Source: Clostridia bacterium
GTDB taxonomy: Bacteria; Bacillota; Clostridia; Clostridiales; Clostridiaceae
Assembly (NCBI GenBank): GCA_009930125.1
Contig: RZYZ01000003.1
Location: 1-32,133, forward strand
Direction of reading: 5' to 3'
DNA length: 32,133 bases
This document shows positions 26,001-32,133 of the stretch, one piece after another; position 1 is the stretch's first letter, and the number at the start of each line of letters is the position of its first letter. The notes beneath the pieces were generated by a model. It worked only from the letters and a program-made list of their open reading frames with translations. It was not told where the DNA came from and made no database searches. A program made the translations under genes and the position numbers.

Positions 26001-28789
26001 TCTTCATGGAAGAGCAGTTCTCTGGAAAGCGATGTCTCCTCCAGTTTCTTCAGAAGACCATGGACTGCATCCAGCTTCCTCTTCTCGCTCAGATCTTTCA
26101 GGGAGAGTTCATTCATGAGCGCATCGGTGATGCTGCCCAGTTTTTCCGCTTTCTCCTTCAGTTGATCGATTTCCTTCTCCACCTGGCTCTTCAGATCGAA
26201 GGTGTAGTCTGTGATGCCGATGCCTTTCAGCGGTGCATCCGCATATTCTCCAGTGGTTTCCGAGATGGATCGGAGTTCTCTGCCCAGGAGGAAAAGCTCC
26301 TCCATCTGGGCTCTGGTCAGGGCTTCATACCGGATATCCAGTCCTTCGATCTCTGGAGCGGATTCCAGATATTCCAGTTTACCCATGAGTTCATAGGCGG
26401 ACAGGTCAAAACCATAGGATCTATAGAGCGCTCCGACCACTTCATTGAGTTCTCCTCGGAGCTCCTTCAGCTTCAGGGCTTCCCCTTTAAAATCCACCTC
26501 ACCTCTGGAGACCATTTTGGTGGTCTCTTCCAGCTTCTTCAGTATATGGGTCTTCTTGCTTTTATTGGAATGCACCTCCAGTGAAAAGTGACCCAGCCCC
26601 AGGCCTTCCAGCCTTCTCTGAACCACAGACAGCGCCGCCATTTTCTCCGCCACGAAAAGAACCCTCTTCCCCTGGTAGAGCGCATTGGCGATGATGGTGG
26701 TGATGGTCTGGGATTTCCCTGTGCCGGGTGGTCCGTGGAGGACGAAGGATTTTCCTTTCACCGCCGCATCCACGGCCTGAAGCTGACTGGCATCGGTGCT
26801 TACCGGTAGTAGAATCTCTGAAGGGGAGATCACTTCATCGAGCATGATCTGGTCCTTCAGAATCTTTTCCGGCTCAAAGGTCAGCTTTCCCTCCATGAGC
26901 GAACGGATCACCTTGTTTCTCTTCAGGTCCTCCCCGTGATTTCTGATGTCGTTCCACATGATGAATCTGGAGAAGGAAAAGAGTCCCAGATGCACTTCGT
27001 CCAGCACATCCCATCGCTTCTGACTGAGCACGGCGTTTCTGACTATGCTCAGGACCTTCACCACATCCACACCCTTCTCATCCAGCGGCAGCTCGGAAAG
27101 ACCCTGTATCTCCAGATCGAAATCCTGCTTCAGCTTTTCCAGAAGCGTGATGTTCACCAGTGTATCCTCTTCCCTTGCTGAGATGGTGTAGGCGTTTCTG
27201 CCCACTTTCTTCTTCATCTCCACCGGGATCAGAAGCAGCGGTGCATAGCGTTCCTTGGTAGATCGGCTGTTTTCATACCATTTGAGCACGCCCATGGTGA
27301 GAAAGAGACTGTTTGCCCCCGATTCCTCCAGATGCGTTCTGGCATCTCTATACATCCTTGTGAGCTTCTTCTCTAGAGTCTCCTCCTCCATCAGTGTGCG
27401 AAGCTTTCTCTGCTGGAACTCTCCTTCCAGAAGCGGTCCGTAGGCGGTGAAATAGTCCGCGGCTTTAGACAGGCTTTCCCCTTCTCTTCTTTCATGATCG
27501 GACACTCTCGAGAGCACCTGAAATTCCCTGCCGTCATAGAGCACATCTTCCAGAGCACGCAGATCCTTCACCAGAAGCTCGATGCCTTTTCTGCCCGGCA
27601 CGTAGTTCAGAAGACTGTTCCGAAGACTGAGATCCAGAAGCTTTCTTTCCCAGAGGGTTTTTCGATCCAGCACCTTCTCGGGCTTTTCTTCCACCAGCTT
27701 CACCACTTCCTTCAGCTCAGGAAGCTCATTTGTCCTCTCCTCCATATTCTGCTCTTTCCTCTGCACATACTGGCCATTCACAAGAAGCCTCTCCGGCAGT
27801 GGGCGGATTCCTCCGACTCTTGCTCTTTTCACATCGATGGACAGGAGAAAGTTCTCTTCATTTTTCAGGTGGCTTAGGGCATGCTCTTCCGACTGGGTGA
27901 AGGAAAGATTCTGTCCGCTTCGGATGTCTGTGGTTTCCAGAACACCGATGATGGACATGCCTTCCGCAGAACGCTTCGTCAGGGAGGTGGCATCATACTC
28001 CACCGTATCCTGAAAGAACTCCTCTTCCTGCCAGTATCCAAGGAAGGAATGGCCTTTGATGAGAACGATGATCGGATAGATGGAAACGGCCTCCAGGCAG
28101 GAAGCAAAGAGCAGTGTAAGGTCCAGACAGGTGCCCATCTTCTTCTCCAGCACCTCACTGGAAAGACGCACTCTCTGTCCTCTGGCCACAAAGGATGCAG
28201 GCGGACCGATGTAGGTGATCTCCTGATTCTTCAGTGCCATGAAGATGGCGTGAACCTGTTCCCGGACACGGTTGATGTCTCCCTTCTGATACCCTTCAAA
28301 GGACGGGTCCTTTCCCGATTCCTTCAGAATATGGGAGGCTTCCACCAGTATGTTGTCGATGGCGGGATGATTAGGCGTCACGAATGCCGTGAGCACTTCA
28401 GGCATGGTATCCATCCCCTGCCATTCATTGTAGGAAAGGACATGGACCTCCCTGGTCTCCTCCATGAGCACTGTCCCTTCTTCAGAGATTTCGATCTTCA
28501 TCAGCGCGGTCATGGCTTCCGTTAAATGAAACAGATCCTCCGGATTCAGCTCCACGGTAATCTGTCCCAGGTCCACCTCCAGACCGGAAGGCAGAACATC
28601 CAGTGTCCTTGTGAAGGGCTTTGCGATGTTCTCCTGAAAAGAGACGCTGATTTTAAGCTGTTTCAGGTCTCTATCTGACTGATTGGTCACTGTGATTTTG
28701 CGCAGGAACGGAATTCCGTTCAGGACCATGGCGTAATTCAGGGTGTCGGCGTAATCCACTTGTATGCTTAAGTGCTTTGTCACTTCCAT
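23015..28789 (-). CDS. Giant multidomain protein: transglutaminase-like, DUF4011, SF1 (UPF1-like) helicase, Vsr/MTES_1575-like nuclease, DUF3320
   Basis: ~1924 aa; GTCLDLTLLFAS...GHSFLGYW (transglutaminase-like), Walker A VLHGPPGTGKSQT, Walker B VIFDEASQMPTAES, VGDPKQLPP, NVQGDERDVILFSIGYG, LNVAITRSKKEMKI; YKVDLAV...GILCQGESYKNAKSARDRDILQ..LEGLGWNLLKVYPMDWMEN; C-terminal DUF3320-like. Start at 28789 has RBS AAGGAGG. Confidence 0.9.
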   Translation of the reverse strand: MEVTKHLSIQVDYADTLNYAMVLNGIPFLRKITVTNQSDRDLKQLKISVSFQENIAKPFTRTLDVLPSGLEVDLGQITVELNPEDLFHLTEAMTALMKIEISEEGTVLMEETREVHVLSYNEWQGMDTMPEVLTAFVTPNHPAIDNILVEASHILKESGKDPSFEGYQKGDINRVREQVHAIFMALKNQEITYIGPPASFVARGQRVRLSSEVLEKKMGTCLDLTLLFASCLEAVSIYPIIVLIKGHSFLGYWQEEEFFQDTVEYDATSLTKRSAEGMSIIGVLETTDIRSGQNLSFTQSEEHALSHLKNEENFLLSIDVKRARVGGIRPLPERLLVNGQYVQRKEQNMEERTNELPELKEVVKLVEEKPEKVLDRKTLWERKLLDLSLRNSLLNYVPGRKGIELLVKDLRALEDVLYDGREFQVLSRVSDHERREGESLSKAADYFTAYGPLLEGEFQQRKLRTLMEEETLEKKLTRMYRDARTHLEESGANSLFLTMGVLKWYENSRSTKERYAPLLLIPVEMKKKVGRNAYTISAREEDTLVNITLLEKLKQDFDLEIQGLSELPLDEKGVDVVKVLSIVRNAVLSQKRWDVLDEVHLGLFSFSRFIMWNDIRNHGEDLKRNKVIRSLMEGKLTFEPEKILKDQIMLDEVISPSEILLPVSTDASQLQAVDAAVKGKSFVLHGPPGTGKSQTITTIIANALYQGKRVLFVAEKMAALSVVQRRLEGLGLGHFSLEVHSNKSKKTHILKKLEETTKMVSRGEVDFKGEALKLKELRGELNEVVGALYRSYGFDLSAYELMGKLEYLESAPEIEGLDIRYEALTRAQMEELFLLGRELRSISETTGEYADAPLKGIGITDYTFDLKSQVEKEIDQLKEKAEKLGSITDALMNELSLKDLSEKRKLDAVHGLLKKLEETSLSRELLFHEDGYRLDLLENAALLAEKKEQLEEKLLTEYEPSLFLLNEKELRDTFLKAEEKFILLRGMTRKKVTRVLSAQRRGKEVTEEETLPLLNQMEEKRKLESSLDEILSGLGVSDRPFISSLEEKTSVHLRGIMAELENFRSLFRQLDLKGAEKALMVFKEIRQETSQQFLEAYSTFEKDYTALKEKLSLDVETLPGLEGNWAYRFFDRLTTYGYNLEALREWTTYNRLIEKAEKKELMPMIQAYEEGTLPGKDAEEALMKSLYKGAFLYILSKEPLLQAVTGRQFKEKIAYFREITEKYENLARREIQHVLASRVPNMMKEANGSSEVGILQRAIRSGGRGMTLRNLFDRLPNLLPRITPCMLMSPLSVAQYLGTSREYFDLVIFDEASQMPTAESVGAMARGKEVVIVGDPKQLPPTTFFSTASGKVEEEDGVMEDLDNILEDALALSMPETSLLWHYRSRHESLIAYSNRTYYDNDLYTYPSPGELKSKVSYQYVEATYGRGGTRANPKEAEAVVAEIMMRLQDEKRREDSIGVVTFSMAQKDMIEDTLSEALKNYPEIEERILAMDEPVFVKNLENVQGDERDVILFSIGYGPDEEGKITLNFGPLNRENGWKRLNVAITRSKKEMKIFTSIRPEMMDTSRTSSQGIHDLKGFLDYARRGSQPVDLAEVKSRVQKDTLADAIRKELLAKGLQVDIRVGASKYKVDLAVVNEEKPEEYLLGILCQGESYKNAKSARDRDILQEMVLEGLGWNLLKVYPMDWMENSQQEVERILEKVREIRSGAMTTENKAKSQDLGIGNLISQEEKPEDSRAEEGISRAYVQAEFDHRPMSAEEFRMPKNTRDIKDTLMKIIHVEAPITLNLLYRQTLKAFGVRYTQKSVDTIDTILSGLGYEIVEKEGQYFIYGEDKDSGVSFYRYATREMKREAEDLPLEEIQLAIQDVVEKQVSIPEESLVTEVLKLFGYARGNEKLEEKVRQILQKTSDEPITKEENGNFTARI

Positions 28790-28858
28790 ATTTGCCTCCT
28801 TAGACTCTTCTCCTTTCATTCTAGTACATTATCGGAATATTTTGTAGATATTTCCGTT

Positions 28859-28887
28859 TTGATGAAATTTTGGCATCATTTTGTAAT
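28859..28887 (+). promoter_or_regulatory. Candidate promoter for the DUF4349 gene
   Basis: TTGATG-N17-TGTAAT. Confidence 0.45.
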
Positions 28888-28977
28888 TACTTCGCTTCAC
28901 GAAGCATATACAATGGACTTAGGAAACAACGAAAAGAAGACACAAAGCCACCCATATCCATAAAGGGGGAAATCAGC

Positions 28978-29943
28978 ATGAAAACAGGAAAGAAAATCGC
29001 CATCGGCATCGCTTCCCTGCTCCTATTGTCCTTCATAGGGGTATTCATCTTCACACTTCTGGGCGGAAATCTAGCAAAAAACGCCACGGAGGACTCCATG
29101 GGCTATGCCCCAGGCATGCCGGCGGAGTCGCCTGCAGAACAGGCTTATGAAGAATCAGGCGGTGAATACGATCAGGGATTCGGACGGGAAGGCTCCATCG
29201 GAGACAAGATCATAGGAACCTATTCCATGAACTTCGAAACCCTGGAATTCAGTGAAACCATATCCGATCTGGAGTCTCTTGTAAGCAAGTATCAGGGATA
29301 TATCCAGAGTTCCCAGATCTACAACCAGTCTTCCATGGAAGGCAGAATCTATAAGTATGCTGTGCATACGCTGCGTATTCCCAAGGAAGAGGTCATGGCC
29401 TTCAATACAGAGCTGAAACTCATGGCGCATATGGTATCGGAAAACTCCAGCGTTCAGAACGTGACGAGGTACTACAGAGATACCGAGGCAAGGCTGGAAA
29501 CCCTGGAAGCCCAAAGAAAGAGGCTCAATGAGCTCTATGAACAGGCGGAAAGAATCGAAGACATCATCACCATCGAATCCAAGCTCAACGACATCATCTA
29601 TCAGATCGAGTCTCTCAAGGGAGAGCTTCAGTATCTGGATGAAGAGATCAACTACAGCACCGTCACCACCTATGTGCAGGAAGTATCGAAACTCACCACA
29701 GGAGAAAGCATTCAGGCCTCCTTCAGTGAAAGAATCGGAAATGCCCTTAGCGAATCCGTCTACTTCTTCCAGGAAGCTATGATCAGCTTCTTCATCGTAC
29801 TGATCTATCTGGTACCCTTCCTTGTGATCTTCGGTATCCTGGCCTATGTCGGAAATAAGATCATCAGAAGAAGAAAACCGAAAGTGAAGAAAGAATCGAT
29901 CGGAAACTCCCACATTGAAGAATCAGAAAACACCAAGCAATAA
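28978..29943 (+). CDS. DUF4349 domain-containing membrane protein
   Basis: RBS GGGGGA before ATG 28978 (track start 28870 too early); N-terminal TM, coiled coil ETLEAQRKRLNELYEQAERIEDIITIESKLNDIIYQIESLKGELQYLDEEINYSTVT, C-terminal TM. Confidence 0.88.
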   Translation: MKTGKKIAIGIASLLLLSFIGVFIFTLLGGNLAKNATEDSMGYAPGMPAESPAEQAYEESGGEYDQGFGREGSIGDKIIGTYSMNFETLEFSETISDLESLVSKYQGYIQSSQIYNQSSMEGRIYKYAVHTLRIPKEEVMAFNTELKLMAHMVSENSSVQNVTRYYRDTEARLETLEAQRKRLNELYEQAERIEDIITIESKLNDIIYQIESLKGELQYLDEEINYSTVTTYVQEVSKLTTGESIQASFSERIGNALSESVYFFQEAMISFFIVLIYLVPFLVIFGILAYVGNKIIRRRKPKVKKESIGNSHIEESENTKQ

Positions 29944-30009
29944 TCAGACTTCAGCTGGAGAGGAGTATGAAAGAGTTTCTCACCTTTTCCCATAACCGTA
30001 TATTTTCAG

Positions 30010-30044
30010 AAGGAAAGCCAAAGCTTGCTTTCCTTTTTCTTTTT
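30010..30044 (+). terminator. Intrinsic terminator
   Basis: AAGGAAAGC-N8-GCTTTCCTT followed by TTTCTTTTT. Confidence 0.75.
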
Positions 30045-30146
30045 GCGTATGGATAACCGGAGCCAGATGGACTAAAATGGGAAGTGAAGAAACCATCAGA
30101 GGATGCACAAGCATCCTCATGAAGTATAGATAGGCGGTGCATAAAA

Positions 30147-31784
30147 ATGAAACTGGACGGAGATCGGATCAGAGAGCTGACCCTTAACCTTGTGGGTATA
30201 CGAAGTGTCGTGGGAACCAGCGAGGAAAATCATGTAAGTGAAAGAATAAAGGAGATTCTTGGAGACATGCCCTATTTCAGGGAGAATCCGGATCATCTTT
30301 TCTATGTGGAGAACAAGGATGACCCTGTAGGAAGAAAATCCCTCATGGCCATGGTGAGAGGCAGAAAAGATAAGAACCCCAAATGCGTTGTACTCATCGG
30401 ACATATCGACACCGTGGGCACATCAGACTATGGCGATCTGGAAGAACTGGCAACGGATCCCGTGGCGCTGACGGAGAAGTTCCGTCAGCTGGAGCTGCCC
30501 CTGCGCGTCAAGGAAGACCTGGAATCGGGAAACTACCTCTTCGGTCGGGGCGTTCTGGACATGAAATCCGGCGTCTCCATCCTGATTCATCTTCTGGAGG
30601 AGGCAGCCAAAGACCCGGAGAATTTCTCCGGCAGCCTTGTGGCGGCATTCGTTTCCGATGAAGAGGGCAATTCCAGAGGAATGCTCTCCTGCGTTCCGGA
30701 GCTTGTGAAGCTCAAGAAACAATACAGCCTGGAGTATCAGATGGCCCTGGATACGGATTATACCTCCACCAGAACCCTCATGGACCCTAATCGCTACCTT
30801 TATGCCGGCACCATCGGAAAACTCATGCCTTCCTTCTACATCGTCGGTAAGGAAACCCATGTGGGAGATCCTTTCGGAGGACTGGACGCCAATGAAATCG
30901 CCGCAGAGCTGATTCGCAGGATCAATCTCAATGTGGATCTTTCTGATGACGTCATGGGCGAAGTCACTGTACCTCCCGTGACCTTGAGACTGAGAGACCT
31001 GAAACCCGAATACTCCGTACAGACCAATCGGGACAGCTTTGTCTATTTCAACTTCGCCACCCATAACTCCACCCCCTCCAAGGTGCTTCATAGACTGATG
31101 CATGTGGCAAACGACGCCTTTCTGGATGTCATCGAGAAGCTGAATCGTCAGTATCTGAGCTTCACAGAAAAGATGGACCTGCCTCATAAGAAGCTTCCCT
31201 GGGTGAGCAAAGTCTACACCTATGATGAAGTCTATGATGCCGTGGCAGCGAAAATGCCCCATATCCGGGAAGTGCTGGATCAGTATGCCAGGGGCCTCAT
31301 GGACAAAGGCATCACCGATGAAAGAGAAGTCTCCCTGCATCTTGTGAAAAAACTTCACGGCTTATGGGGGAAGAAGGATCCCATGATCATCCTCTACTTC
31401 TCTCCTCCTTACTATCCCCATATGGCGGTGAGCGGAAAGAATGAAGTGGAGAAAAAGCTCATCAGAACACTAAAGGATCTTTCTGACGAAACGCTGCCAA
31501 ACCCCATCCGTTTCAGGAAGTTCTATCCCTATATTTCGGATCTCAGCTACTTCTCCCTGCCGGATGAAGCGTCCGTCACGGATCTTCGACGGAACATGCC
31601 GGGCTTTGGCCTCTCCTATACTCTTCCGCTGGAGGACATCAAGGAGCTCAGCCTGCCCGTCACAAACATCGGACCCTACGGATTCGATGCCCATCAGTTC
31701 ACGGAGCGCATCGAGGTGGACTATTCCTTCTACAGACTGCCGGACATCGTTCTGAAGACCGTTCTGAAGATGCTGGAAGAATAG
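30147..31784 (+). CDS. rocB: M20-family peptidase, RocB-like
   Basis: GHIDTVGTSDYG, GRGVLDMKSGVS, FVSDEEGNSRG, DTDYTSTRTLMDPNRYLYAGTIGKLMPSFYIVGKETHVGDPFGGLDAN. Confidence 0.85.
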   Translation: MKLDGDRIRELTLNLVGIRSVVGTSEENHVSERIKEILGDMPYFRENPDHLFYVENKDDPVGRKSLMAMVRGRKDKNPKCVVLIGHIDTVGTSDYGDLEELATDPVALTEKFRQLELPLRVKEDLESGNYLFGRGVLDMKSGVSILIHLLEEAAKDPENFSGSLVAAFVSDEEGNSRGMLSCVPELVKLKKQYSLEYQMALDTDYTSTRTLMDPNRYLYAGTIGKLMPSFYIVGKETHVGDPFGGLDANEIAAELIRRINLNVDLSDDVMGEVTVPPVTLRLRDLKPEYSVQTNRDSFVYFNFATHNSTPSKVLHRLMHVANDAFLDVIEKLNRQYLSFTEKMDLPHKKLPWVSKVYTYDEVYDAVAAKMPHIREVLDQYARGLMDKGITDEREVSLHLVKKLHGLWGKKDPMIILYFSPPYYPHMAVSGKNEVEKKLIRTLKDLSDETLPNPIRFRKFYPYISDLSYFSLPDEASVTDLRRNMPGFGLSYTLPLEDIKELSLPVTNIGPYGFDAHQFTERIEVDYSFYRLPDIVLKTVLKMLEE

Positions 31785-31817
31785 TCGGGAGAATAACTCA
31801 TTACAGAAAGCATCAAG

Positions 31818-31866
31818 GGGTCGTTGCAAAACTACGTAATATAGTTTTGTAACGGCCCTTTTTTTG
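31818..31866 (+). terminator. IS-end hairpin likely acting as terminator for rocB
   Basis: GGGTCGTTGCAAAACTA-CGTAATA-TAGTTTTGTAACGGCCC then TTTTTTTTT. Confidence 0.65.
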
Positions 31867-31979
31867 TAGTAATTGGTACCAAATCACTATCGATAATTAC
31901 TGGCAGATCTCGAGTTGAACTGATAGTTTAATTCAAGGCATGACAAATAAGCCTAGTACCATTTCTGTTTTGAGTTGGT

Positions 31980-32133
31980 CTACGCTGTTTTCTTGTAGTC
32001 GATTATTTCGGTCTGATTGTTCAAAATCTTGCTATGGAGTTTGTTGATGTTAAGCGCTACTGCGACCAGCGTGAGATCAGAAACAACCTTATTCATTGTG
32101 CGATGACGGAACCGCTTATAGTTGAGCCCATCC
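31980..32133 (-). CDS. IS1182-family transposase, C-terminal fragment (5' end outside the window)
   Basis: Minus strand translates to DGLNYKRFRHRTMNKVVSDLTLVAVALNINKLHSKILNNQTEIIDYKKTA-stop; not in the ORF track because it has no start in the window. Confidence 0.75.
   Translation of the reverse strand, partial: DGLNYKRFRHRTMNKVVSDLTLVAVALNINKLHSKILNNQTEIIDYKKTA

Larger units (their letters stand above)
31816..32133 (-). mobile_element. End of an IS1182-like insertion sequence
   Basis: Terminal palindromic sequence GGGTCGTTGCAAAACTA...TAGTTTTGTAACGGCCC plus transposase C-terminus; other end lies outside the window. Confidence 0.7.

Noticed and set aside
25634-28525. Long plus-strand ORFs (316, 127, 214 aa) inside the giant helicase gene
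   Set aside because: Phe/Gln/His-rich antisense shadow ORFs without RBS; the minus frame is uninterrupted for over 1900 codons.
30423-31358. 311-aa ORF antisense to rocB
   Set aside because: Shadow ORF; rocB motifs are on the plus strand.
1-32133. CRISPR arrays, tRNA or rRNA genes, prophage modules
   Set aside because: Looked for regularly spaced repeats, CCA-ended cloverleafs and phage structural genes by eye; none recognised.

Overview
32.1-kb chromosomal window from a low-to-mid-GC Firmicute, most likely a Clostridia-type anaerobe (PFOR, SCIFF system, RocB). Left to right: 3' end of a putative ECF-transporter S-component; a long helical envelope-type protein (-); an alpha/beta hydrolase (+); a dinB-like Y-family polymerase with a LexA-type box in its promoter plus a small coupled ORF (+); a secreted triple-SH3/C39-like peptidase (-); nifJ/PFOR with a structured leader (-); a beta-CASP metallo-hydrolase (-); murG (-); a GNAT gene lacking a canonical start codon (+); a GNAT gene interrupted by one in-frame TAA (-); a KDG/KDPG sugar-acid operon with two PfkB kinases, aldolase, IclR regulator and SGNH hydrolase (-); a SCIFF ranthipeptide locus (scfA, scfB) whose maturase overlaps an Orn/Lys/Arg-decarboxylase-family PLP enzyme by ATGA (+); a ~1924-aa transglutaminase-like/DUF4011/SF1-helicase/Vsr-like/DUF3320 protein (-); a DUF4349 protein (+); rocB-like peptidase (+); and the end of an IS1182-like insertion sequence at the right edge (-). 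No rRNA, tRNA or CRISPR array was seen. The best candidates for something under-described are the scfAB-decarboxylase coupling and the giant helicase-nuclease protein. All assignments are by eye, with no database search.
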